Below are positions 35,081-43,404 of a stretch of 64,000 nt of DNA, piece by piece. Source of the stretch: Paraburkholderia nodosa DSM 21604 (GTDB lineage Bacteria; Pseudomonadota; Gammaproteobacteria; Burkholderiales; Burkholderiaceae); assembly GCF_000519185.1 (NCBI RefSeq), contig NZ_JAFA01000030.1:37765-101764 (forward strand), read 5' to 3'. Both the position numbers and the translations under genes were made by a program. The first letter of the stretch is position 1; each line of letters begins with the position of its first letter. The notes under the pieces were generated by a model that was not told the DNA's origin, did no database searches, and saw only the letters and a list, made by a program, of their open reading frames with translations.

Positions 35081-35083
35081 TAA

Positions 35084-35716
35084 ATGAATATGCTGAAACT
35101 AAAATCCCCCGCAGTGGAGTTGCTGCTGAAGCAGGCCCCAAAAGCCTCGATGTTCGCAACGCTCTGTCTTGCGCTGTTCGCAACGCTCTGTCTAGCACTC
35201 TCGGCGTGCTCGGCAGTCAAGCCCGTCAAGTATTCCAGCCTCGCCTCATGGCCTTACCTGCGCGTCAATCCCGACGACAGGAATGGCACCCATATGCCCT
35301 ATCGGTATGCGCTGCCGCAGGACTGGTCACGGTACAGAAAACTCATCCTTGAACCGGTCCAGATTTACGGCGGCCCAGACGCTGAGTTTCACCACGTCAC
35401 CGATTCGGAACGTTCGAAACTCGCGCAATTCATGCAGGCTACGTTCGCAGAAAAGCTGGCCACCCGTTTCGATCTGGTGAATGAATCCGGAGCCGATACG
35501 CTTCGTGTTCGGCTCACGCTCACCGGTGCAGGCACGGCGCTGCCAGGATACGTCATCTACGCAGTAGAAATTTTGGATTCCTCTTCAAATCAGCTCGTTG
35601 AAGCTTATATCGAAAGGTATCCAGATGGCGGCCTTTCTGCGAGGTTGAGCTCGCCAGACGCCCCCAGAGCCGGCATTGAACGGGGCGCAGACGAACTTCT
35701 CGCCCAATTCAGGTAA
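35084..35716 (+). CDS. DUF3313-family lipoprotein
   Basis: 210 aa from the ATG at 35084. No ribosome site is visible because operator O2 occupies the space. An internal ATG at 35150 would still leave a signal peptide. The lipobox LALSAC places the lipidated Cys at residue 42 of the long form. The mature domain (KPVKYSSLASWPYLRVN, LEPVQIYGG, FAEKLATRFDLV, TLRVRLTLTGAGTAL, GIERGADELLAQFR) matches the DUF3313 lipoprotein at 41347-42021. The signal peptide contains a 24-bp tandem duplication. It heads the pqi-type operon and may be an outer-membrane partner of that transport system. Confidence 0.8.
   Translation: MNMLKLKSPAVELLLKQAPKASMFATLCLALFATLCLALSACSAVKPVKYSSLASWPYLRVNPDDRNGTHMPYRYALPQDWSRYRKLILEPVQIYGGPDAEFHHVTDSERSKLAQFMQATFAEKLATRFDLVNESGADTLRVRLTLTGAGTALPGYVIYAVEILDSSSNQLVEAYIERYPDGGLSARLSSPDAPRAGIERGADELLAQFR
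35153..35200 (+). repeat. 24-bp tandem duplication inside a signal peptide
   Basis: Two adjacent 24-bp copies (35153-35176 and 35177-35200) differ at three positions and encode FATLCLAL twice. They double the hydrophobic core of the lipoprotein signal without shifting the frame. Confidence 0.9.
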
Positions 35717-35738
35717 TCCGATCTTGCAGCACCGTCCA

Positions 35739-37304
35739 ATGTCCCTCAGACGATTTCTCCCGCTCACCATCTGGCTCGTACCGCTCGCAGCAGCGCTGAT
35801 CGGCATCGCGCTACTTGTGCGATCCGTCGCCGCGCAAGGTCCGACTGTCACCATCAGCTTTCTCACTGCGGAAGGACTGGAGGCCGGGCGAACAAAGGTG
35901 CGATACCGGAACGTGGAGATCGGCGAGGTCAAGGCTATCCGCCTGTCAAACGATCACTCCCGTGTCCTGGTGGATGTACAGATCGCTGAAACCTCACGAA
36001 ATCTCGCGGTCGACGACGCCCGCTTCTGGGTGGTGCGCCCCAGGATCGGCATGAGTGGTGTTTCTGGTCTTGGCACCGTCCTTTCCGGCGCTTACATCGG
36101 CATGGATCCCGGTCGCTCCGACCAGCCCCGTGAAAAATTCATCGGACTTGAGACACCTCCCACCGTGACCAGCGACCAGAATGGCCGTCGCTATGTTCTT
36201 GAAGGCGATTCCCTCGGCTCCGTTGATATCGGTTCGCCAGTCTATTACCGCCGCTTCCAGGTCGGACGGGTGGTCGCACGCTCCCTCAACGATGACGGCA
36301 AAGGGGTCACCATCCAGGTTTTCATCGATGCGCCCTACGACAAATTTGTCAAGGCGGATTCATGCTGGTGGCATGCAAGCGGTGTGGACCTGCGGCTGGA
36401 TTCGGGCGGTATGAGGCTGAACACTCAGTCACTGGCGACGGTCGTAATGGGTGGTCTCGCGTTCCAGTCCCGCCCCGACCATCAGTCGGAAACAGAAGCG
36501 CCCAACGGTGCCGCTTTCCCGCTTTCCGACAGTCAGGCAGAGGCCATGCGCGCACCGGACAGCCCGGCCGCTCGCGTTGTCATGAAGTTCAACCAGTCAC
36601 TGCGCGGCCTGTCAGTTGGCGCAGTGGTCGATTTCCGCGGAATCGAGCTTGGATACGTCACCGCCATCGACGTGGAATACGACCCGAAGCGATCGGAATT
36701 CACGATGCCCGTGACGGTGAACCTGTTTCCCAATCGTCTCGGAAGAAGTTTCCGGGAGTCGCTGGGCGAAGGCAACAACGACGCCGGAAAGGCGCTGCTG
36801 CAAAAACTCGTCGCCCAGGGTTTGCGTGCCCAGTTGCGCACAGGGAGTCTGATCACTAACCAGCGCTACATTGCACTGGACATCTTTCCGAACGCCCCAC
36901 GGGCCACCATAGACATGACGAAGGTACCGCTGGAACTGCCGACTGTGCCCAACTCGCTGGAAGAGCTTCAGGTGGTCATCGCTGATATTGCGAAAAAGCT
37001 GGATCGCGTGCCCTTCGACAGGATCGGTACCAACCTGGATCAAACGCTCCAGAGTGCCAATCGCGCATTCACGCAACTGAACACCGAACTCGGACCTCAG
37101 GCCCGCGATACCCTCGCGACAGCCCAGGAAACGTTCCGTACAGCGCAGGCGGCGTTACAGCAGGATTCGCCGCTTCAGTCGGATATGCGGCAAGCCGTTT
37201 CGCAGCTCAATCGCACGCTGCAATCGCTGAACGAGCTGGCTGTCTACCTTCAGGAGCATCCGGAGTCACTGCTGCGCGGCAAGCCGAGGGACGAGAAGCC
37301 ATGA
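35739..37304 (+). CDS. pqiB: PqiB-like MCE-domain intermembrane transport protein
   Basis: 521 aa from the ATG at 35739 (MSLRRFLPLTIWLVPLAAAL). A TTG at 35676 would overlap the preceding gene. One N-terminal membrane anchor is followed by three MCE/MlaD-type repeats: VTISFLTAEGLEAGRTKVRYRNVEIG (about 35-70), DSLGSVDIGSPVYYRRFQVG, and FNQSLRGLSVGAVVDFRGIELG. A coiled, Gln-rich C-terminal helix (about 420-510) follows. PqiB forms a periplasm-spanning hexameric tube for lipid transport with PqiA and PqiC, all present here. Confidence 0.9.
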   Translation: MSLRRFLPLTIWLVPLAAALIGIALLVRSVAAQGPTVTISFLTAEGLEAGRTKVRYRNVEIGEVKAIRLSNDHSRVLVDVQIAETSRNLAVDDARFWVVRPRIGMSGVSGLGTVLSGAYIGMDPGRSDQPREKFIGLETPPTVTSDQNGRRYVLEGDSLGSVDIGSPVYYRRFQVGRVVARSLNDDGKGVTIQVFIDAPYDKFVKADSCWWHASGVDLRLDSGGMRLNTQSLATVVMGGLAFQSRPDHQSETEAPNGAAFPLSDSQAEAMRAPDSPAARVVMKFNQSLRGLSVGAVVDFRGIELGYVTAIDVEYDPKRSEFTMPVTVNLFPNRLGRSFRESLGEGNNDAGKALLQKLVAQGLRAQLRTGSLITNQRYIALDIFPNAPRATIDMTKVPLELPTVPNSLEELQVVIADIAKKLDRVPFDRIGTNLDQTLQSANRAFTQLNTELGPQARDTLATAQETFRTAQAALQQDSPLQSDMRQAVSQLNRTLQSLNELAVYLQEHPESLLRGKPRDEKP

Positions 37305-38008
37305 AACCAAATACAACCAGGCGATGTAACCAGCTCAGAGGCGTAAAGTTGCTTTCCGCTTTATGCAGCATTGCTGCGCTTGTAGCGGCGTGCACCTCTA
37401 TACCGGAAGTACAAACCTACACGTTGGGCACGGGATCCCCGCCGCAGGCGTCACGAGAAAATGCCTCCGTCGATGAAAATGCACACCCAGCGTTTCTGAT
37501 AGATGTGGCGCCTGTCGTCGTTCCAGCGCAGGTAGCGAGACGGCAACTCGTATTGCAGAAAGACCCCGTGCACGTTCAGGTCATGGAACAGGAGCGCTGG
37601 AGCACCGCCCCGGCCGATGAGATTCGCCAGAGTTTGTCAGCGAGCCTTTCTGCGGTGCTTGGCACGTTCGAAGTCGCGAGCGTTCCTTTCCCGGCAGATC
37701 AACCGGTCTATCGGGTTAGCGTCGTGGTACAGCGATTCGAGTCATGGTACGCATCGCACGCATTGCTGGACGCGGTGTGGACGGTGAGTCCACGAACAGG
37801 AGCGACCATGCTGACCTGCCACTCGATAAATTCGGTGCCCGTGGGCAGTGGCTTTGACGAGCTTGTGAAAGGGCATCAACTGGCAGTGTCCCAGCTGTCG
37901 AATGAAATAGCGGCCGCGATCCTCGCCGAACAGCAGGAATCGCCCGCACCGTCGAAATGCGTTCGTGGAGGGATGCGGACGGCGGCAACTGGCATACAGG
38001 CGAAGTAG
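37301..38008 (+). CDS. pqiC: PqiC-like lipoprotein
   Basis: 235 aa. The ATG overlaps the pqiB stop (ATGA at 37301-37304), so it is translationally coupled. The lipobox LVAAC puts the lipidated Cys near residue 31, followed by the family start TYTLGTGSPP. VAPVVVPAQVARRQLVLQ and the VSVVVQRFES segment are typical of the ABC-type auxiliary lipoprotein (DUF330/PqiC) fold. It should sit in the outer membrane and dock the PqiB tube. Confidence 0.85.
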   Translation: MKPNTTRRCNQLRGVKLLSALCSIAALVAACTSIPEVQTYTLGTGSPPQASRENASVDENAHPAFLIDVAPVVVPAQVARRQLVLQKDPVHVQVMEQERWSTAPADEIRQSLSASLSAVLGTFEVASVPFPADQPVYRVSVVVQRFESWYASHALLDAVWTVSPRTGATMLTCHSINSVPVGSGFDELVKGHQLAVSQLSNEIAAAILAEQQESPAPSKCVRGGMRTAATGIQAK

Positions 38009-38100
38009 CGAGCCTTGTCCGGAGCAGCCCCCTCCTGCTGACTCGTCGGCTCACCACGCTGTATTCACCTTGAAGTGACAATCAAGTAGAAGAGGTCAAC

Positions 38101-38352
38101 GTGTTCCTTGCGACAACCCGGCCGACTGGCGAACCATCACGCAGCAGGATCTGTCGCAACAGCCTGTCCGACGGTGCGTGCGAATCGTGCCCGCAACCGT
38201 GTGCACGATTCACACTTGCCGCCGTCCATCACGAACTCGAGCTCCTGCGGCAGACTGTGCTCAAGCAGTGGAACGAGATCGCTGCACTGGAAGTGGAACT
38301 CGCATCCATGCGGACGGGGTTGAGCAATGCGACGGACGCATCTGAAGCCTGA
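38101..38352 (+). CDS. Small Cys-containing protein in the pqi operon
   Basis: 83 aa from a GTG with GAGG eight bases upstream. A cluster of cysteines (CRNSLSDGACESCPQPC) precedes a probable short coiled coil (HHELELLRQTVLKQWNEIAALEVELASM). No family recognised. It sits between pqiC and pqiA in the same direction. The Cys cluster could bind a metal, possibly assisting PqiA, which carries zinc-ribbon-like motifs. It may also be a false ORF. Confidence 0.45.
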   Translation: MFLATTRPTGEPSRSRICRNSLSDGACESCPQPCARFTLAAVHHELELLRQTVLKQWNEIAALEVELASMRTGLSNATDASEA

Positions 38353-38374
38353 CGAGGCGAGAGACCTGAAATCC

Positions 38375-39721
38375 ATGGAAATCCGGAGCCTCATCGCCTG
38401 TCCCGATTGTGATCTGCTGCTATCGCGACCAGTTCGAACCGGGAAGACGGGAATGCACTGCCCCCGTTGCGGGGCGAACATCGCCAGCACAGACATGGCG
38501 CAGCTCGATCGCGTCCTGGCACTGGCTCTCGCCGCGATGATGACTTTCTTCGTCGCACAGGCGTATCCAGTCGTCGAGCTGGAGATGGGGGGAATCACAT
38601 CGGCCACGACCCTGACAGGGACTGTCTGCGCACTCTGGGCTCAAGGCATGTGGCCACTGGCTGTGCTTGTGGCGTGCCTGACCATCGTGTTTCCGTTTCT
38701 CGATCTTGCCGCGGTGCTCTACGTCACCGCCCCTGTGCGCCTCGGTGTGGTCCCGCCCGCGTTTTCAGCAGTACTGCGCGCGCTGCAGTTCGTGCGGCCG
38801 TGGGTCATGATCGAAGTCCTGTTCCTCGGGGTCGTTGTTACCGCAACGAAGCTTGCCAGCCGCGCGTACGTCATCCCGGAGACCGCCCTCTTCGCGCTTT
38901 GCACGCTGCCGTTCATGCTCGCAGTCGTCATGGCATTCGAGCCGCGTGTGCTCTGGCACATCCGCGAGACACTGGATGGTTGCGAACCCGATAACTTGCC
39001 GCAATCACTCACGACTTTGCCCTTCGCGTCTGCTATGGATATGGGGCTTGTTGCGTGCAGGAGCTGCGATGGTGTTGCCCGCCGTGAGTCAACTGAGTCC
39101 AGTCATGGCGCCCCTTCCTCCACCCCGCAAGCGCGCCCGGCTCCGCAGCAATGCTCCCGTTGCGGAGCCAGGATGCATCCCAGGAAACCGGACAGTCTCA
39201 TGCGTACCCAGGCATTATCGGTCGCAGCGGCAATCATGTATCTACCTGCGAACCTGCTGCCTGTTCTTCATACCGTGACAATTCTCGGCTCGAAGGACGA
39301 CAGCATCATCAGTGGCATTGTCCAGTTCTGGCGCAGTGGGGACTGGCCAATTGCTACGATTGTCTTCATCGCGAGCGTCGTTTTCCCGCTACTCAAGCTC
39401 GTCGCGCTCGCGTTCCTCGCCTGGACTGCAGGTTGTACCTCGCGCAGCCACCCGTTGTTGGGTACGAGGCTGTTCCGGGTCGTTGAGCGTCTCGGACGCT
39501 GGTCGATGCTCGATATTTTTGTCATTGCGCTAACGATCGCGCTCGTCAATTTCAGGTCTGTCGCTACTGCTACCTCGGGGTGGGGCGCCGTCGCTTTTGC
39601 GGCCGTGGTGGTGCTGACGATGACAGCCACGATGCAGTTCGATCCACGGTTGATCTGGGACGCTCACGCTGGCCCGCATGACCGTAACCGGAACGGCTCA
39701 AGTAGCCCAACCGGCTCGTGA
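38375..39721 (+). CDS. pqiA: PqiA-like inner-membrane protein
   Basis: 448 aa from the ATG at 38375. An upstream ATG at 38327 would overlap the small Cys protein by 26 bp. Two related halves each begin with a rubredoxin-like zinc ribbon (CPDCDLLL with CPRCGANI, then CRSCDGVA with CSRCGARM) followed by about four membrane helices (for example LALALAAMMTFFVAQAYPVVEL and ALSVAAAIMYLPANLLPVL). PqiA is the inner-membrane component feeding lipids or other hydrophobic cargo to PqiB. The gene order here (B, C, small ORF, A) differs from the usual A, B, C. Confidence 0.9.
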   Translation: MEIRSLIACPDCDLLLSRPVRTGKTGMHCPRCGANIASTDMAQLDRVLALALAAMMTFFVAQAYPVVELEMGGITSATTLTGTVCALWAQGMWPLAVLVACLTIVFPFLDLAAVLYVTAPVRLGVVPPAFSAVLRALQFVRPWVMIEVLFLGVVVTATKLASRAYVIPETALFALCTLPFMLAVVMAFEPRVLWHIRETLDGCEPDNLPQSLTTLPFASAMDMGLVACRSCDGVARRESTESSHGAPSSTPQARPAPQQCSRCGARMHPRKPDSLMRTQALSVAAAIMYLPANLLPVLHTVTILGSKDDSIISGIVQFWRSGDWPIATIVFIASVVFPLLKLVALAFLAWTAGCTSRSHPLLGTRLFRVVERLGRWSMLDIFVIALTIALVNFRSVATATSGWGAVAFAAVVVLTMTATMQFDPRLIWDAHAGPHDRNRNGSSSPTGS

Positions 39722-39791
39722 CTGCCCCGCTTTTGGCCGTGCCGGTCCGATGGCAATACCGGCAATGCCTGAATCGACACAACGTACAGCC

Positions 39792-40376
39792 CTAGCCTGC
39801 CGGCGAACCCGGTGCATCCCGGACCGTCCACGACGGCTCATCGAGCAGCCGCTCGAAAAGCCGTTCGCGCTCTTCCGACGACAATGGCGATAGCCCGATC
39901 AACCCGGTAAACGCCATGCCAACTGCAGCTGCCCAACGCAGAACGGCGATATCGCCGTCTGGTGACTCCTTGCGAACCACGCCCAGATCAGAGGCGTGAC
40001 ATTCTCGAATGGTTGCGAGAAGTTCAGGCGCCTGGACCAATGCCGCCAGTACGGCACGATTAGCCGAATGTGGTTGATTGGCCGTTTCCCGCATCACGGC
40101 AATCTGCGCGAGCAGGAACGGCTCCTTTACGGACACATCGCAGGAATTCAGGTACCCCACTGCAAACTCTTCAAGGTACCGCCTCTGAAACTCCAGCAGT
40201 GCCAACAGGATTCCGTCCTTTGTGCCGAACTGATGCAGAAGCCCCCCCTTGCTGATGCCGCTCTCGCGGGCGAGTGCATCGAAGGTAAGTGCGTTGAGGC
40301 CATCCCTCGAGAGGATGGTCAGAGCGGCCTTGAGGGCCGTGTTTCGGGACCGTTCTGAGCGGGTCGCGTTATCCAT
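39792..40376 (-). CDS. TetR-family transcriptional regulator
   Basis: 194 aa. N-terminal HTH (ALKAALTILSRDGLNALTFDALARESGISKGGLLHQF) with the family-typical S-KG-L-H-F recognition helix. The C-terminal domain ends GLIGLSPLSSEERERLFERLL, nearly the same as in the adjacent TetR gene, so the two are paralogues. It is convergent with pqiA, and together with its twin is the best candidate for binding the 18-bp palindromes on both sides. Confidence 0.9.
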   Translation of the reverse strand: MDNATRSERSRNTALKAALTILSRDGLNALTFDALARESGISKGGLLHQFGTKDGILLALLEFQRRYLEEFAVGYLNSCDVSVKEPFLLAQIAVMRETANQPHSANRAVLAALVQAPELLATIRECHASDLGVVRKESPDGDIAVLRWAAAVGMAFTGLIGLSPLSSEERERLFERLLDEPSWTVRDAPGSPAG

Positions 40377-40448
40377 TATTGGCGGCTCGTTGGAATTTCT
40401 GGTGTCAGTTGCAGTTTCCCGGTCGGGACCTCACCTGCTATCCGGGTA

Positions 40449-41030
40449 TCAATCGACATCCGGTATCTTGTTGAATCGCGTCCATGCGCCATCGTCAAGC
40501 AGTCGGTCAAACAGATGACCGCGCTCCTTGTCCGACAAGGGGGAAAGTCCGAACAGCGCATACAGTGCGAGGCCCCATGCCGCCTCCCAGCGCAATAACG
40601 CGAGTTCAGGGTCGGCGGCCTCTTCCCTGATCTGTCGGACGTGCCCGGCGAATCTCTCCCGGATAAACGCCATGGGGCTCGGGTCATCCACAAGGATCGA
40701 AAGGACTGCCCGTGCAGGTGAGCGGTTCTCGTCCACCATCTGGCGCATTGCCGCGATCTCGAGTGAGAGCGTTTGCTGAGGGGCATCCTTCGGACGCGAT
40801 TTCAGATAGTTGCGCCGGAACCGCTCGAAACTGTCGTTGCGATATGCCAGTACGCCCTTGAACAGATCAGCCTTCGAGCGAAAGTGATGCGTGACGGCCC
40901 CCTTGCTCAGACCTGCTTCCCGGGCGACGGCCTCGAATGTCAGCCTCGCCGTCCCATCCCGGGCGAGGACGGTCAACGCCGCCTCGATGATCGCATTGCG
41001 GGTCTGTTCTGAGCGCTCCTGCCTGGCCAA
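40449..41030 (-). CDS. TetR-family transcriptional regulator, TTG start
   Basis: 193 aa from a TTG at 41030 preceded by GGGGA. An in-frame TAA lies only 18 bases upstream, so no ATG start is available. HTH AIIEAALTVLARDGTARLTFEAVAREAGLSKGAVTHHF; C-terminal GLSPLSDKERGHLFDRLLDDG as in its paralogue downstream. It is divergent from the second DUF3313 gene with three operator copies between them, consistent with autoregulation and control of the lipoprotein genes. Confidence 0.9.
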   Translation of the reverse strand: MARQERSEQTRNAIIEAALTVLARDGTARLTFEAVAREAGLSKGAVTHHFRSKADLFKGVLAYRNDSFERFRRNYLKSRPKDAPQQTLSLEIAAMRQMVDENRSPARAVLSILVDDPSPMAFIRERFAGHVRQIREEAADPELALLRWEAAWGLALYALFGLSPLSDKERGHLFDRLLDDGAWTRFNKIPDVD

Positions 41031-41145
41031 AGTCTGTCCCCAAAGTTATGGAGGGCTGAAATGGCGCGGTCGAACGTGCCCTGCTTCCAGTAGCCCACTT
41101 ACACAATATCTGCATCCTGATCCAAGAGTATACGGCCCGCTAAAA

Positions 41146-41163
41146 AAACCGTCCAGACGTTTT
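41146..41163. promoter_or_regulatory. TetR-type operator O3
   Basis: AAACCGTCCAGACGTTTT. The left half is perfect and the right half is slightly degenerate. It overlaps the -35-like TTTGCT in the same register as O1. Confidence 0.7.
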
Positions 41164-41220
41164 GCTTTCTGCCTATCCCATGCTAGACTTCGCTCCAGTG
41201 CTTCTCCTTGCGTACAAACA

Positions 41221-41238
41221 AAACCGTCTGGACGGCTT
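41221..41238. promoter_or_regulatory. TetR-type operator O4
   Basis: AAACCGTCTGGACGGCTT, one mismatch in the right half. A TATACT follows at 41240-41245, but no matching -35 was found. Confidence 0.7.
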
Positions 41239-41286
41239 TTATACTTCTACCGAGACAGCTGGGACTCCCTGCAGCCACCGTAGATC

Positions 41287-41304
41287 AAACCGTCCAGACG
41301 CTTT
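41287..41304. promoter_or_regulatory. TetR-type operator O5
   Basis: AAACCGTCCAGACGCTTT, about 40 bp before the lipoprotein start codon, where it could act as a roadblock. Confidence 0.7.
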
Positions 41305-41346
41305 TTTTACGCTGTTCACCCTTTCCGTTGCTGTCGCGTCTCTCTC

Positions 41347-42021
41347 ATGGAACCCAAAATGACAATCACCAAGGATGTTCGCCACCTGCTATTCGCGCTG
41401 TCGTTTCTCTCGCTCGCAGGTTGTGCAGGGGTTCAACCCGTCGCCTATTCCGGCATCCCCTCGTCTTCGTACCTGAAGGCGAATGCTCACGACGATAGCG
41501 GACGCGTCCCGTATAACTACTCGACGACGGTGAACTGGCAAGCCTACTCCCGGGTAATGGTCGACCCGGCCACGGTCTATAGCGGTGCTGACAGCCAGTT
41601 CGGCGAGATGAGCGACGCCGACAGGGCAACGCTGGACACCTACCTCCAGAAGTCTTTCACACAGAAACTCGAGACGAGATTTGCGTCGGCTGCGCAGCCC
41701 GGCCCAGGTACGCTCCGCGTCAAGCTGATCCTCACGGGTGCCGAGACGACGAAACCCGTGCTTGGTCAGTTCACGCATTTCGACATCGGTGGAAACGTCT
41801 ACAACGGTGTGCAGGCAGTTCGCGGCGGCAAGGCAATGTTTGGCGGCTCCGTTTCGTATGCGGTTGAGATCTACGACGCGTCGAACAACAAGCTTTTGAA
41901 TGCCTATGTGACAAGGCAGTATCCGAACGCCATGAACCTGGTCGCCAGTTTTGGCTCACTCGGCGCGGCAAAAGCAGGGATCGACAAGGGCGCCGACGCA
42001 CTGGTTGCCCAACTCCGGTAA
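41347..42021 (+). CDS. DUF3313-family lipoprotein (second copy)
   Basis: 224 aa. Signal peptide with lipobox LAGC (Cys near residue 26). The mature part (QPVAYSGIPSSSYLKANAHD, VMVDPATVYSGADSQFGEMS, GTLRVKLILTGAET, AVEIYDASNNKLL, AGIDKGADALVAQL) is clearly paralogous to the lipoprotein at 35084. It carries an extra loop of about 25 residues after the LTGAET segment. Controlled by three TetR-type operators. An ATG at M5 (41359) is an alternative start. Confidence 0.85.
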   Translation: MEPKMTITKDVRHLLFALSFLSLAGCAGVQPVAYSGIPSSSYLKANAHDDSGRVPYNYSTTVNWQAYSRVMVDPATVYSGADSQFGEMSDADRATLDTYLQKSFTQKLETRFASAAQPGPGTLRVKLILTGAETTKPVLGQFTHFDIGGNVYNGVQAVRGGKAMFGGSVSYAVEIYDASNNKLLNAYVTRQYPNAMNLVASFGSLGAAKAGIDKGADALVAQLR

Positions 42022-42053
42022 GCGAAAACACACGTCGGGTGACGGAGCGTGCA

Positions 42054-42311
42054 ATGTCAGAAATCGCGTCCCTCTTCGCATTGCCCCTCCGACCGCCGGT
42101 TATGGTGGCACTGGTTTTCGTTGCTGCCTATCTGCTGGTTGGCATTCCGCTTCATTTCCTTTTCGGTGCCGAAGCGCGCGACGTATGGGGGACGCTGGCT
42201 GGACTATTCGCCGGACTGCTTTACATTGTGTTCATCGTTGACTTCTATCCTGATCCGCACGATGTCGCGACACGTCAACCGACCGTTGCGCAACTGGGAC
42301 AAGAACGATGA
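42054..42311 (+). CDS. Small two-helix membrane protein
   Basis: 85 aa from the ATG at 42054 with CGGAG seven bases upstream. Two hydrophobic segments (MVALVFVAAYLLVGIPLHFLF and WGTLAGLFAGLLYIVFIV) are followed by a short charged tail. It lies 32 bp after the DUF3313 gene, so is probably co-transcribed. No family recognised. Confidence 0.6.
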   Translation: MSEIASLFALPLRPPVMVALVFVAAYLLVGIPLHFLFGAEARDVWGTLAGLFAGLLYIVFIVDFYPDPHDVATRQPTVAQLGQER

Positions 42312-42615
42312 TCCAGACAGCGCATCTCGGACTCCCGCACATTTTTACTGCCAGTCTTTCCGTGTCCGGAAGCGGGACCGACGCACCGTCAAGCCGGAGA
42401 AAGACATGGCGGATCCTGCGCCGCAGCACCCGGGCAGCAGCAAAACTATGGCGGATGGTGATCTGTATATACAAGGTCATTGTTGGCCAACTGTGATCCA
42501 CGAGTACTGCGGCAACCGCGCGTGAGCTGGCCTCCATCTTCATCAAGAAAAGTTGACGTGAAAGCAAGCACTCCGGAACACTTCGACGACGCAACCTTTA
42601 TAGGCCATTCGCAAA
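42312..42615. other. Short stretch without a convincing gene
   Basis: A 62-codon frame begins at an ATG overlapping the previous stop (42308), but its sequence has no domain character and is rich in Ser/Arg. Nothing else seen. Confidence 0.4.
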
Positions 42616-42834
42616 ATGAATTCGTCCTTCCAACAGCAACCCACGACCACGACGACATCCCGTAGGTTACTGATCTGCGCGATCCCGCTACTCACAGCGC
42701 TCTTCAGTGTGCTCATTACCACGATGGTATTCTCACGCGACGTGCCAGGACTCACAAAAGAATTTCCGTCTGCAAGCAATATCGACGCGCATAAGATCCA
42801 GGCCTCATCGAATCGGCCTGAATATCAACCATGA
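42616..42834 (+). CDS. Small single-pass membrane protein, doubtful
   Basis: 72 aa with a Thr-rich start and one membrane helix (LLICAIPLLTALFSVLITTMVF). The ribosome site is weak. It belongs to a run of small membrane or lipoprotein genes after the DUF3313 gene. Confidence 0.4.
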   Translation: MNSSFQQQPTTTTTSRRLLICAIPLLTALFSVLITTMVFSRDVPGLTKEFPSASNIDAHKIQASSNRPEYQP

Positions 42835-42957
42835 CATGCGCAGGTATTAACAATATCTCCGTCGGTGTGCGACGCCGGGGGCTAAATCGCAAGACGGCTG
42901 GCTGGGCTATCGACTAGCGGCTGGCCCGATTCCTACCGTCAAGACAGGCGCAGAGAG

Positions 42958-43302
42958 ATGGCATACATCATCGGTCAGGACGTCGGCGCGATTCTCGACC
43001 TGTTTTCGTCGCGTGCGTACCCAACGATCTGGGTACTTGGTCTGCCCATCGCATTTCTATCGCTGATAGCAGCTTCTATTTACCTCATGCGTCGGGCGGA
43101 ATCCGTCAAGATTTTCTTGGGCGCGGTTGCAGGCCTGATGGCGGGGATCTCTTATTTTGCTCTTGCGCTGGGAGCATTCCCTGAAAGCGACGCTCGCGCA
43201 ACGCGCTCGACGAGTTCGCCGCCGACCAGCGTCGATGCACGCGCAAGCCCGATACGCTTGTCTGGTGATAGGCCGCATGCTCGATGCAAGACAAGAGACT
43301 AA
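42958..43302 (+). CDS. Small two-helix membrane protein
   Basis: 114 aa. Two hydrophobic stretches (YPTIWVLGLPIAFLSLIAAS and IFLGAVAGLMAGISYFALAL) precede a polar Ser/Arg-rich tail. GAGAG precedes the ATG. Layout resembles the protein at 42054, with the second helix containing GLMAG/GLFAG, so the two may be distant paralogues. Function unknown. Confidence 0.5.
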   Translation: MAYIIGQDVGAILDLFSSRAYPTIWVLGLPIAFLSLIAASIYLMRRAESVKIFLGAVAGLMAGISYFALALGAFPESDARATRSTSSPPTSVDARASPIRLSGDRPHARCKTRD

Positions 43303-43404
43303 ACACTACCTGTTTTGTTGATCGAGCCTCAACAGAAGAATATTTGTTTCGAATCCGGCGCGCACACTGCGTAAAAGCCGCTTGGGAAACTAGGGAGGTA
43401 GGGA

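Larger units (their letters stand above)
34364..35083. other. Intergenic region with transposase remnant and DUF3313 operon promoter
   Basis: Contains the IS6-like transposase remnant (34422-34660), then the operators and promoter of the downstream lipoprotein-Pqi operon (34926-35080). No intact gene seen. Confidence 0.6.
41031..41346. other. Divergent regulatory region with three TetR operators
   Basis: No gene. It holds operator copies at 41146-41163, 41221-41238 and 41287-41304. A promoter-like TTTGCT (41161-41166), 17 bp, TAGACT (41184-41189) lies at the same offset from its operator as at O1. Confidence 0.65.
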
